A program made the translations under genes and the position numbers. Source: Moniliella sp. 'wahieum' (lineage: Eukaryota; Basidiomycota; Moniliellomycetes; Moniliellales; Moniliellaceae). From it: a DNA stretch of 64,000 nt. Numbering within the stretch: the first letter of the stretch is position 1; the number at the start of each line of letters is the position of its first letter. The notes beneath the pieces were generated by a model. The model did not search any database. It saw only the letters and a program-made list of their open reading frames with translations, and was not told the origin of the DNA. The stretch is from the NCBI GenBank assembly GCA_003971905.1, contig RSEE01000004.1:1268069-1332068 (forward strand), given 5' to 3'. This document shows, in pieces, positions 45,522 to 57,055 of this stretch.

Positions 45522-48500
45522 ATGGCTGCGCTTGCGCCACTCCCCCCGTTGTCCGCCCTCCGCGTCGTCTGCGCGGCCCGTCGACCTGCGTCCCTACGAC
45601 GACCCCGACGAGCATCTCGACGACGACGCCGCTCTGCCTTCCTCCGCCCGCCTCCCCCTTCGCCCCCCGCCGCAGCCCCCACGAACACCCTCTGCGCACT
45701 CCACTTCCCAACGCGAGGATCCGCCCCCCGACGCCATCGATGGCAACAGGAACGATGACGACGGCCCCCGCGCAGGCGGCGACGACGTCCACGACGACCG
45801 TCCAGCCGACGATGTCATCCGGTACGTTACGCCTCTTACTCGCGCGCGCGCGTTCGAATTCGCTAACACGTCCCTTCTCCCTCTTCTGGATCAGATGTAT
45901 TTGCGAGATAAGCGACGATGATGGCTTCACCATCCAGTGCGATCGCTGTCTCGTGTGGCAACATTGCGCCTGCATGGGCATGACCTCACCTTCGATGGTG
46001 CCCGATGATTACCTGTGTGAGCGCTGTGATCCCAACCCTGACAGGCGCGTCGATGCTGCCTACGCACGCGCTATCCAAACACGAAAGCGTGATGACGAGC
46101 GCCGCCGCAATGAACTGTACCAGGCCGCCATCTCCCAGCACTCGGCGCGTCAACGCCAGCGTAATTCCCAGTCCCGCATCGACTCTCCGTCTCGCTCTCA
46201 GGGACAGGAGGACAAGACAGGAGGGGGAAATGCGCCACATCCATCCTTGCCTGGTAACGCTTCCCTCTTGGTATGAGTCCTTCCACGTCTGCAATGGGCC
46301 AGGGCGCCCACACGCCATCAGCTTTGGCACCTGAGGCGATGGGGTCGCGCAGCAACAGTGTCACTGCTTTCCAGCGTCGTGCCCCTCGCCGAAAGGACGA
46401 CGAGCGGGGCTCTTCCGAGTCCCCCGTTGTGACCGAAGCGTGGCGCGTTGAGTTCACCCCCCTCGCTCGCAACATCCTCGCTGACCCCACCCTCAAGCCC
46501 CAGCTGGAGGCGGCCATGCTTCCCTTTCAGCGCTGGGCGGCTACCCCTGGTATTCCCGGGACTGAGCCCCCTCTAAGAGCAGTTCACCAGGGTGGCAAAT
46601 GGATCGTCCCTGTTCTCAAAGCCAAGCCCCACACTTCGGTCGCCCAGCGGTTTCCCGCTGTGAACACCGAGGGCACCGAGGACGAGGGATCCAGGTCCCG
46701 CACTCCTGCGCAGCTTACCACTTCGCCTGCTGAGGGACTGTGTGCTGTGGGGAACGAGTGCATGCCCGTGGCCATCAGCTCTCCATCTCCATTGGCCAAG
46801 TTAGGGATGCGGATCTATGTCAAGCAAATATCTGATACGGCATCAGCAGCTATCTTCAAGGATGTGCTACCTCCTCATGTGGGTGCCCACAGTCCACTAC
46901 CCCCCTGGTCTGCCTCCCGCACCTTTAGCCGCCCGGTGATGCATGGCTTGTTCGCCAACCAACATATCCCCAGTGGCTGCTTCATTACCGAGATGAAGGG
47001 TGTGTTGAAACGCGCAAGCGCCTACCGTTCTGATCCGAAGAACATGTACTTCAAAATTGGCTGCACCAAGCCACACGTCCACCTTTTCCCTCCCCCCCTC
47101 GATTTGGCCATTGATATGCGCAGCTATGGCAACCTGGCCCGCTTTGCTCGTTTCTCGTGCCACCCCAACGCGGTCTTGCGACCTATTCTCTACCGCCGCA
47201 CACCTTCCTCCATCTCAAGCAGCACCCTGTCAGAAAGGATTGTGTCCTCCACACTCCCCGATCCATCTGCCACGTCTAACCCGTCATCTCCATCCCAGCC
47301 CCACTCTCCTACCGTATTGGATACGGCGGTCGAACCCGAATTGGTGTTTGGGATTTTTGCTCTTACCGATATTAGCAAAGCCCACGAGATTACCCTAGGG
47401 TGGGAATGGGACGATGCCCACGTTGCACATCTCCTTCCCAAGCTGGTCGACAACCCTCTTTTACCTGATTCGGCGTTGACTGTCCCCGTTCACACCATCC
47501 GATGGAATGGGCGTCTCTTTGACCCCTACAGAGCGCGCCGCTGCGCACACAGCCTTGGCGGCGAAGGGGGACTTCCCTTATGAAGGCACATTGCTTAGCC
47601 GGCGGATGAATGCAGCGAGTCGAGACTTGCTTGGTTCGACACTCTGCGCCTGTGTTGGGAACGCAGTGGGAGCCTCGGCAGGCGGCGGGACGACAGCGTC
47701 CAACCTGGCCCGGAGGCAAGATTGCGCAGTAGCCCAGATGCTACGTGTGGGACAAGGCATGCCACTTCTGGATGCGGCTGCAGCGTCTGTTCTGTCGCAA
47801 ACAATCGTGGACCCTTTGGCAGCTGCACCTGACCTGCCGACAGGAAACGATCGAAAGCGTCGGCCGAAACCCCCTGATTTTCGACCGTTGCTCGACCAGC
47901 GTCGCGGCTGGCTTGCTAGCAAGGGACGTGCCAGCAGGGGCCGCAGTTCTTTCCCTGTCCCTTCATCGGGCCCAATTGATCCCGAGACACTAGGCTCCGC
48001 CTTCGGCCCAACCTCGCGTTCGGCTTCTCGTTCGCGTTCTCGCGTCCCTTCGCCCACGCCTGAGCAAGCATATGACACCGACCCCCTATCGGGCTGAGCG
48101 ACCCAGAGTACGATGAGGTTCCAACCGATCCTACGGCGGACGAGACGATTCTTTCGTTGCCCAAGTTGGCGCATACGCCACCGGCGAAAGCTATGGTGAT
48201 CGATGCACCCACAGTCACTGTCTTACCGCTCAAGAAGCGGGTGCAAGGAACGCGGATCAAGGCTTCGCTGTCTTCTTCGGACTCGGAAGTGATGAAACGG
48301 AAGTAGCTATGCACCAACAACACATTGCTACCCGCGAGGCCTCCATTGCTGCCGCTTCCACCTTCTCGTCCCGCACCCGGGGGAAACGCAAAGCCCTTCG
48401 GACCGATATGAACTTGCCTCGCATGTTTGACTTTGGCGAAGAAGAGGGCGAGGCCAAAAGTCGCACCCGACGGCGCCCGCCCCGCCGTTCCCGCACTTAC

Positions 48501-50613
48501 ACCGACTCGGATGAGGAAGAGGAGGAGGAGGCCGAGAGCAGTTCGGGCGAGAGCGACGCTTCGCGTCGTCGCAGTTCCGGCAGGAGGACGCAGCCCGCGT
48601 CCGAAGTGACGATCGGCGTCGGTTCGGCGGCGTGACCCGGCGCCGAGCGCGTTTCAGGCTCGCAAGTCGGCAGCAGCTGTGCGGGTACGCCGGATGCTGC
48701 AACAGTTGGCTGGAAGCGACACGGAGTCTCATTCTTCTCGGGTGGAGAGGATGGGGAGAAACTTGTTTCTCGGCACGAGGGGAAGCAAGAGCCACAGCGA
48801 GAGCAAGAGCAAGAACAAGAGGTGGAACCTCAGGCCCCTCGTCCCCCGGTCCGGAGACGGAAGAAGGAACTGACTCAAGAGGAGATTGAGGAGCGGAGAG
48901 AGCGGGAACGCGCTCGTGACCGTAAACGCAAACGTGAGGCGCGAGAGCGGGCTCGGGCGGCCAAGTTGCAAGCGCAGCAGAAGGAGGCGCAGCAGAATGA
49001 CGCTGAGGAGAGCGAAGAAGCAGAGCAGGTTCCTTCTCTCTCGCCGGCGCCCATCTCGGGAGGGAAGCCGGGAGGGAAGAGTCCTGGGCAGGAAGACGGG
49101 GACATTCCGTCAGAGCGAATGAACCACAAGCGGGCTCGCGAGTCGATTTCTCTCCACGTCCCCAAAAAGCGACGCGTGCTTGACTTTTCTGAAGAGGAAG
49201 ATGAGAACGAGCTCAGGTCGGCAGAGACTTCGCATGTGGCCGTTGTTCCTCCTCCAGGTCCGCCTCCGCTCCCACCTACGCTTGCCACCCCGGCCCCCAC
49301 ACGCGATGCGGTTGTGCCTTCTCTTGCGGCTCCTCTCACGGCATTGCCACAGGAATCTGGGCCTGCAACACCCGTTACTACTCCCGGTCTGGTCCTGCTC
49401 CTGGTCCTGCCCCCGGTCCTGTCCCCGCGCCTGTGCCGGATCCAGAACCCCAACGGACCAAGCTGTCGTTGACTGCGTACCGGCAGCGTATGGCACAGAA
49501 GCGCCAGGCAGCGGCCGATGACCCAGTCGAACGAGACGTGCCTCCTCGTCCTGCCCCCGAGCCTGAGCCCATGTCGGGTGTCGAAGAGGCTCCGCTTGCT
49601 GCATCGGCTCCGACCCCTTCGCTGAGCTCTGAAACCAGTGTGCCCATTCCCATCCCCAGGTCGCTGTGCCGAGGTCGCGTTTCGAGCCCGCCTCGGAAGA
49701 TGGTGCGATTTCGCCTGCGCCTCCCAAGAAGAAGTCTCCGCTTAATTCGCTCCCTTCTTTTACGATGCGTCGTCCCCCTCGCCGTCGCTTCCCCCTCGGC
49801 TGCAGCGCAACATGCGCCCTCCCCGAGTGTGCGGGGGGGATTGTCTCTGCCGACCTCTCCAGCCATGCCAGTCCGTTCTCCCCGCCCCGACGTTCCGTGC
49901 GCTGCCGCCCCGCCCCCTGGCCCATTCCCCCTGCCCGGGCCGAGCCCATCATCTTCGTTCGGGTCTGCGGGCTTGCCTACTGCTCGGCCCAGTATCTCTC
50001 CCGTACTTGGCTCGGCGCCACCACCTGACGTGCCCTTGGGTGGTCCTCGGCAATGCGCCCCGGCCCAGGCTCAGGCGCCTTTGACCCTCCCAAGGGCCCA
50101 CGCGGCGCGCCGACCAACCCACCCGGTCCACCTCCTGCCGCCCCCGCGTATGCTCCCTCCTGGTCCCCGACGGGACGACATGGGGCCCCGGAGCAACATG
50201 GCCGCGATGGACGAGCGACCGATGGGCTTGGCCGCTGCCGAGGCCCGTCGATTGCAGCGAGACCGACCACCGCACTTGCCGCCCCATCCAGCCGCGCACG
50301 CTGGCATGCCCCCGTACTCGGTCGGCCCGCCCCCCGGACCCCCGTATTATCCTCCTCCCTGGGTGCCTAATGCGCCGCGGCGTGACCTGCGCGACCACGC
50401 GACCTACGCGACCTACGCGACCCTCGTGACCCACGCGACCCTCGCGACCCTCGTGATCCACGCGACCCACGCGATCCTCGTGACCCACGCGGAGACGCGG
50501 TGGGCTATCCACCGCGTCCTGGTCGCCCTTGGGGAGTTCGGGCGCGGGTTCGCGGCCCACCGCCGCCGCCAGGACCTCCACCGGGGCCACCGCGACGACT
50601 GAGCCGGTGGTAG
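45522..50613 (+). CDS. Set3-like chromatin regulator with PHD finger and SET domain
   Basis: Predicted scaffold of a Set3-type histone deacetylase complex, related to Set3/Set4 and UpSET/MLL5. ATG 45522 (MAALAPLP); a 71-nt intron (45822-45892, GTACGT donor) joins DDVIR to [11 protein letters not shown]. The PHD finger follows (C-x-[21 protein letters not shown]; about 45893-46030). The SET domain spans about 46930-47470: [37 protein letters not shown] and [18 protein letters not shown]. Its RFSCHPN replaces the catalytic NHS motif, as in non-catalytic Set3-class SETs. The rest is disordered: acidic/basic runs ([14 protein letters not shown]), a charged coiled coil near 48870-48990, the [16 protein letters not shown] motif near 49450 and an Arg-Asp-Pro repeat. 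The end is placed at TAG 50611-50613 after PPRRLSRW. Several breaks occur, near 46270, 47550, 48090, 48300, 48640, 48820, 49430 and 49700-50390. Confidence 0.83.
50385..50491 (+). repeat. CGCGACCCN nonanucleotide tandem
   Basis: About a dozen 9-nt units encoding Arg-Asp-Pro/Leu repeats in the Set3-like C-terminal tail. The other frames give artificial ATYATL or HATHAI strings. Confidence 0.8.
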
Positions 50614-51308
50614 GCTGGGGCCTATGCGGACAAGGTGATGTCGACGTTGGTTCGGGTGGGCGCCGGTCCTGTCTTGCTCTCCCACCTTATCCTCCCCACT
50701 GCCTTGCTCTTGCTCTACATCTATCGCTACCTACCCCCCCCCCTGTTTGCTGCCTGTGTTTTTTTTTTCTTGTGCCTGATCTGCCTGCCGTTGCGTACAC
50801 GATGTGTGTGTGGGCTCTAGCTTGCCCTAGCCGCCTGCGATGTGTGTCTGCCCCCTGTTGTGCTGTTGTGTACAAAATGTATTCCATTGCGTCGTGGCCA
50901 TCAAGATGAGCGCCAACGAAACTGACGGAAGGTGGTAGCGGAGGTTCAGACGGCAAACGTAGCCCCCAAGGCCTCCCATGGCCCACGGATCCCACGGCTC
51001 CAAGGCCCAAATCTCAGCGCGAACTTGGGGCGGCTGAGGCGGCGAAGAACTCGCTCAGCCGCCGGGCCGCCGCATCGCCTCCTGCCTCGCGTCTCGGCCG
51101 CAGCACTGCGCCACTCTGACCTGACGACCCCCTTTTAGATGCTCGATGCTAGGGCCGCCGCAGGGGGGCAGTGTGGCGTGGGATATGTGTGCCGTGCTGT
51201 GCTCTCTTACGATCTTACCGGTTGCCCCGTTCCAGTGGCTCGACCGCTCTTGCCAGACTCCCATCTGCCGTCCTCCCGTCGGTGCGCAGCAACCTCCTCC
51301 TCCCCCCC
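50614..51308. other. Intergenic region
   Basis: 3' region of the Set3-like gene, with a T11-type run near 50758-50770, and promoter of malic enzyme. No gene seen. Confidence 0.5.
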
Positions 51309-53557
51309 ATGCTGCTCCCGCGCCTCGCACGCCCCGTCCACGCGGCCGCGGCGGCCACCACCGCCCGCGCGCCCCTCCCGTCTTCGTGGCTGCCCGGCGT
51401 GTCCTCTCCACCACCGCTGCCGACCCGTCGGCCCATCGTCGTCGCTATGCGACCGAGGCCAAGCACACCAAGGCAGGCGCTGCGGCGCCCAAGCAAGAGC
51501 AGCCCTACGGTCCGTCGCGTCGTGCGCGTCCGGCGCCCCACGCGCTTGCCGGGGCCCCCGGCTCCTCGTCCGAGCGCACGGTGCACCCAAGCAACCCGCC
51601 TGGCTCGCCGCGTGCCGGTGTTGTATGTCCACAAGCGCGGGGGCGAGGTGCTGGAAGACCCGATGAGCAACTACGGTGCGCGCGCACAGTTGGGCCGAGC
51701 GTGAGTCGCTTGGTCTCAGCCCCTTTTTGCCCCACAGCATCCACACCCTGTCCACCCAGGTGGACCGGGCGTACAACCAGCTCAAGCTGCGCCAACGCAT
51801 CGCCAAGTACGGCAATGAGGACGACGGTGACATTATGCAGTACACCTTTCTGCGCGTTGAAGGACCAGAATGCGATTCTATTTTATGCGCTGCTGTTCCG
51901 CAACCTAAAGGAAACCCTGCGCATCATTTACACCCCCGTCGTCGGGTCTGCGATCACCAACTACTCGCGCATCTTCCGCCGCCCCGATGGCACCTACATC
52001 TCCTACCCGGCGTACAAGGCTGCCATTGACGCTTCTGGTGGCGACCGCGACGCCGGACGCAAGTACATCCAGGACGCCATCACGCACTATGGCCACTTGG
52101 GACGGACGATGTGGATTTGCTGACGTGCACAGACAGTGAAGGAATTCTGGGCATTGGCGACCAGGGTACGTGTTCCGCTTCTCTTCTTCTCTCCTCGGCT
52201 CTTTTGGTTGGTAGCACCCATCCCACACGACTGCTAACCGTTTCGATTAGGTGTTGGCGGAATTAACATTGCCATTGGCAAGAACACCATCTACGCCGTC
52301 GGCGGCGGCTTTGACCCGCAGCGCATGCTTAGTATCGGCCTGGATGTCGGCACCAACAATGCGAGTATGCTCGCCGACCGTTGTACCTGGGCTGGCGGAA
52401 CCCTCGACTGCGTGGAGCTGAGTACGATGCCTTATGGACGATTACCAGCGTAGCCAGCACCTGCTTCCCCAACGCTTGCTTCACTACGAGGACTTTGGCA
52501 CCCAAAATGCCCACCGTCTGCTGCTCAAGTACCGGCCGCAGTACAATGTCTTTTGGGATGACGAGCAGGTATGTTGGAACTGGCCACGTCCCTTCCCATT
52601 CCCATTCCCATCCCCTGAACCCAGACTCACCTGTTTTCGTTTTCTCAGGGCACAGCGGCTGTGACGCTGGCTGCGGTCTTGTCGGCGGTCAAGGTGACCA
52701 AGTCGACGCTTAAGGACCAGCGGTACATTATCTGGGCGGGCACTGCCAGCCTCGGCATGCAGCCCAAATTCGCGATGCCATCCATCCGCCAGGGTCTGAG
52801 TAAGGAAGAGGCTGCCAAGCGGCTGTGGCTCATCGACCGGGAAGGGTTGCTGGTCAAGGGCGAGGTTGAGCTGCGCGAAGCGCAAGTCCCTTTGCCCGAG
52901 AGAGGAAGAGGGTGGCCAACTGGCCCGCGCCCAAAGAGGGGCATGGGTTCCCCCTGCTGGAAGTGGTCAAGCAAGTGAAACCTACTGTTCTGATTGGCGT
53001 ATCGGGCCAGGGGGGGGCGTCACCGAGGCTGTGGTGCGGGAAATGTCGGCGCACTGCGAGCGCCCCGCCATCCTGCCGCCTCTCCAACCCGTCCGTCTCT
53101 CCGAAGCCCGGCCGGACGAGATCACCGAATGGTCGCATGGTCGTGCCTTGATCGCTACCGGCTCCCCCTTCCCGCCCGTGCCCATCCCCAACTCGAACAA
53201 GATGTACACGGTGGCCGAATCGAACAATGCCCTTGGCTTCCCTGGCTTGGGCGGCGGCGTGATCTTGGCCAAGGCAAAGCACTTGACCGACAGCATGATT
53301 GTCGCCGGGGTAGATGCGATTGCTTCGCTCAGCCCGGCGCTCAAGGACCCGGATGCGTCCCTCTTGCCCGACCTGACCGATATGCGCAACGTCAGCATGA
53401 AGGTCTCGGCTGCCGTCGCACTGGCTGCCAAGAAGGAAGGCTGGCTCGGGCCGACGACTTGCCCGACACGCTCGAGGAAATGGAGAAGTTGGCCCGGCAC
53501 CGTGCCTGGGTACCGCTCTACCGCGAACTGCGCCCCGCCGACCCCGGTCAGTGGTAA
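51309..53557 (+). CDS. Malic enzyme, probably mitochondrial
   Basis: Oxidative decarboxylation of malate to pyruvate with NAD(P)+. ATG 51309 (MLLPRLARPVHAAAAATTAR) opens an Arg/Ala-rich leader that after a frame break reads VAARRVLSTTA...RRRYATEAKHTK, a typical mitochondrial presequence. The malic domain has ERESLGLSPFLP, LFRNLKETLRIIYTPVVGSA, and LTCTDSEGILGIGDQGVGGINIAIGK. Introns are at 52166-52250 (85 nt, CTGCTAACC branch site) and 52569-52648 (80 nt). The metal-binding segment reads YNVFWDDEQGTAAVTLAAVL and the dinucleotide-binding start is IIWAGTASLGMQ. The C-terminal part (NNALGFPGLGGGVILAKA, ITDSM-like region) ends at TAA 53555-53557. Frame breaks lie near 51390, 51650, 51860, 52115, 52390, 52780-52990 and 53450. 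Presence of the coenzyme fold is certain; NAD versus NADP preference is not resolved. Confidence 0.9.
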
Positions 53558-53878
53558 ACTGAGTTTTACTTGACGGCATGGGATCCGATCCGATGACATA
53601 TGCCCCTCTGGCAGCCGCTGTAATGAGTCTGCCCTAATAACCTCCCCGCGTCGTTGCTGCTCATGGTTTCCTCCGTTGCGCAACCTCGCTCCCTCTCTTC
53701 TGCTTTGGACCACACTAGTCTAAACGCTATTGTTTCCCTCATAGCCTGCGTGCACCATGCGGTGGGGTTCGTTTGTGCTCGAACTCGCGGGAATCCATGC
53801 TGATAAGTCATTGTTGGACCAATTAAACAACAGAAAAGTGGAGGCGGCGCCCTCGACCCGCGGGGGCAGAAGCGGTCC
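53558..53878. other. Convergent 3' region
   Basis: About 320 nt between the malic enzyme stop and the likely stop of the coiled-coil gene; an open minus-strand frame runs through it but its composition is not protein-like. Confidence 0.45.
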
Positions 53879-56387
53879 TTAGTAGATACAAGACCGGTCG
53901 GCCGGCGCCGGTGCGCCCACATATTCTTGTTGCGCACCCACTCGCGCTCCCGCTGGACCTTGGCCTGACCCCGCTGCGCCACGTCCAACTCATGATGCAG
54001 CCGGTTCAGCTCGGAGAGGAGCACAGACCATGTTGCTGGTTCGTCCTGCGGGCCTGCTAGTTTCACTCCGTCAGAAGGAGGTGTTGCGGGAACTGGGTCG
54101 TGTCCAGCTACGTGGCCTTGCTGCTGTCTTCCTCGTTTCGCCCTGTCAACTGATCCAACTGAGCCACAAGGGTCTTGACTGCCGCCCGGAGATCATCTCG
54201 CTCGCCCATTGTGGTCAACAGACGGGTCCAGACCGGATCTGTCAGCGGAGGGAAGGGGCATGTCCAGTGGAACGAGAGAGACGCAGCAGACCTTGCTCCT
54301 CCACCGCCTTCTTCTTTACCCGTTCCAAGTCTTCCTCCGCTTGGCGTGCCCGTTCCAACACATCCACCAATTGTTCACGTGCTTCTTGAGCCCGTTCCCC
54401 GACTCGTACGCTCGCTGCAGCGCCTGGGCCCGGGAGACAATCAACTTGCATAGGTATCCGTCCTCATCCGGCCCGTCCACGTACGATTCGGGGTTGCGCA
54501 GCCGCCGGACTTGGTCTTGCAGTTTGGTAATTTGTTCCTTGAGACGAGACGCATGCTGGTCCGCCGATGCGACCTGGGCCCAGGCCGCCTTGGTATCCAA
54601 CTCGAACGCCAGCTGCGCCGCTTCCCAACGGTCCCGCACCTCCTCCAACTCGTCCTGCTCTTCCAGGTGGAGGCATCGGGCGCGATCGCGCTCGCCCTTT
54701 AGCACTGCGTGATCGGACTGAGCCTGGCTCAGCTGGGCCTCGAGATGGTAATGCGCTGGGTAAGCTGATTGACCTGGTTCTTGGCATCAGCTGCTTCGTC
54801 CCTTGCCCTGTGAAAAGAGCTAGTTGGGCGGTATAGGTGGCCTGTGCCTTGCGCACCGCTTCGTCCCACCCATCTTCAGCCTTGGCCAGTTGCTGCGCTA
54901 GCAACTCCCGGGCTTGCATGACATTGTTCAACACGCGCTCCGTGTCGGCGCGCGTATGCTCCGCGGCTTGCGCACTGGCCTTGGCTTGGTCCCGTTCGTC
55001 CAACGCGGACAGCAACTCCTCTTCGCCTTGCTGCCGGCCCTGTTCGCTCAGCCGGAACTTGACCGCCCACTTGTGCCGACCCTCGTGCGCGATGGCAAGC
55101 GAACGTTTCCATTGCTTCTCCTGCACTTCCTTCTCCTCGCGAAGCTTCTTGCTCGCCTCCTCGGCGGTGGTCAGCCTGGCTTGGCACTGACATAGTTCTC
55201 GTTGCGTGGTATGGAGCTGGTTCTGCGCATCATCGCGCTCGTCCTTGGCGTGATGGCCCAGGCGCACCGCTTCCTCCCATGCCTTCTCCACCTTGGCCAG
55301 CTGGGCATGCCACTGCTCGCCTTGCTCCTGCGTCTTCTTCAACGTTCGCTCTGCGGTGGCTTGCACTTCGTGCGTTTCTGCACCGCCTCATCCCGCTCCG
55401 TGCGCGCGGCAACCAACTCGGTCTCCACCTCTTCCCGCTCCTGGCGCAACAGTACCTTGTGCCGTTGTTGGGTGAGCTGGTGCTGCAACCGTCCCTGTCC
55501 TGCTTTTCGTGCGCGAGTTGGGTGTCCCACGTGGCCGGTCCGCCTCGTGAGTGGCCTGGCCTGGGTAAGTGCACGTTGCACTTGCTCCATCTGCTTGCGT
55601 TGACGCGCGACGGTGGCCATCGCTTCGTCCCGCTCTTGTTGCGCTTGACGTACCGCCGCTTCCCCTCCTGGACCGTGCTGGACCACGTTTGGTCCGCTTG
55701 CTCCCTTTGGCTCGTCGTTTCAGCCAGGGTTTGCTCCAGGGCAGTGATCTGGGCCTGGGCCTGGGAAAAACGCTGGACCGTCCGGAGCTGAGCTGCTTCG
55801 AGACTGGCGTGCTGGGCGCGCACCCGTTCCAGCTCCTCATTCCGCTGGGCCACGTCGTTGCCGTGCTTGGCGGAGCGACTGCTGAAGCTGGTCTAGCTCA
55901 CGTTGGCGCTGTGCTTCGACGTGCTTGTGCGCCTCTTGGTCTTGGCGGGCGCGCTCGGCCCACTGGAGCGCCTCGTCGCGCTCCCGTTGCGCGCTCTGCA
56001 ATTCGTCCTGCAACGCGTGCTGCGCTGCCACCGCCTCGTCTCTCCGGCTCCGCGCCGCATCGCGCTCGGCTCGTGCAAGATCGCGCGTCCCCAACGCATC
56101 GTGCGCTTCGACTTTGGCTTGGTCATACGCCTTCTGCATCCGTTCCAACTGCGTCTGCGCTTCGTGAGCGGCTTGGTGCCCGCGCGTTTCGGCGAGCGCG
56201 AGCGCCTGCTGCGCACTGTCCCGCTCTGCACACGCCACGTCCCGCTCCCACACGCTTCCGCCGCTCGGCCAGCGCCACTCGCGGTCCGCCTCGGCTTGCT
56301 GCAGCGCGGCCTGGACCACTGGCAGGCTCGCGGCGGGGGGGCGCACGCCTCGGCCACGGGTTGGGGGAGGGGGGAAGGCGTCGACAT
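53879..56387 (-). CDS. Large coiled-coil protein of unknown function
   Basis: About 836 codons of almost continuous heptad-type sequence rich in Gln, Glu, Arg and Ala. Examples are VQAALQQAEADREW, RERDEALQWAERARQDQEAHKHVEAQRQRELDQL near 55950-55880, ITALEQTLAETTSQREQADQTW near 55745-55690, LARHLQAT-type segments, and ELDTKAAWAQVASADQHASRL near 54600. Repeating RDEA/ERDEA and ALQQ units suggest growth by internal duplication. No catalytic domain, signal or membrane segment seen. ATG 56387 (MSTPSPLPQP) is followed by a frame break in a C7 run. Further breaks lie near 55860, 55690, 55500, 55230, 54760, 54310 and 54050. The end at TAA 53881-53879 (ADRSCIY) is a guess; the alternative frame stops at 53566. 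It shares a 0.67-kb divergent promoter with Spa2. Confidence 0.6.
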
Positions 56388-57055
56388 GCGCGTGGGACAG
56401 TGGGGGGAAAAGGAGGGGGGGCAGGTGCGAGGGTAGGGATCCTGCCCGCCCCATCTGGAGGCTAGCCAGCACCACACCCAGGGGGGTTATTGACTGCCCC
56501 TGGCCAAGCGGGGGGCGTCTATAACCCAGCCGAAGAGGCGCCGACATATCTACACACACTCTTGGTTGGTTTGACTGCACTGCATGCGGATGTGCGCTCT
56601 ACACCCGGTGGACGGGTGTGGGAGGCGGCGTTGCGCATGGCGTTAACGGTTATGCCCACTTGCCCCGGCGCCGCGCTGTGCGTGCAACCAACGGTGGCCG
56701 CCGAGCGCCGACGGATGAGCGGGGCTAAATATACCTGGTGTGGGCCCAGCTACGTACAATGTGGGGCACCCCCATTCCCAGCGGTGATGTGAAACGTTCA
56801 GCGCACCCCCCGGCGCGTGCTGAGGTAAGCAGCGGCCCCTTGCCGGCGCCACGGCGAGTGTGATGCATGCAGCCAGCAGGCGGCACCGCCAGCCGCCGCC
56901 CCACAGCCGCCGCGCCCATCTCCAAGGGCACGCTCGCCACCCGCAGTGCCCTCCCCTCCATCGCCGCCGCCCCCCGCCCATGAACGCCGCTCCCGCTGGG
57001 CTGGCTTTGGCCCGGACCCGCCTCGCCCCTCCACACCCACCGCACGCTCCGCGAG
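56388..57055. other. Divergent promoter between the coiled-coil gene and Spa2
   Basis: No gene supported; C-rich toward Spa2. Open frames here run into the Spa2 N-terminus in the wrong phase. Confidence 0.5.
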
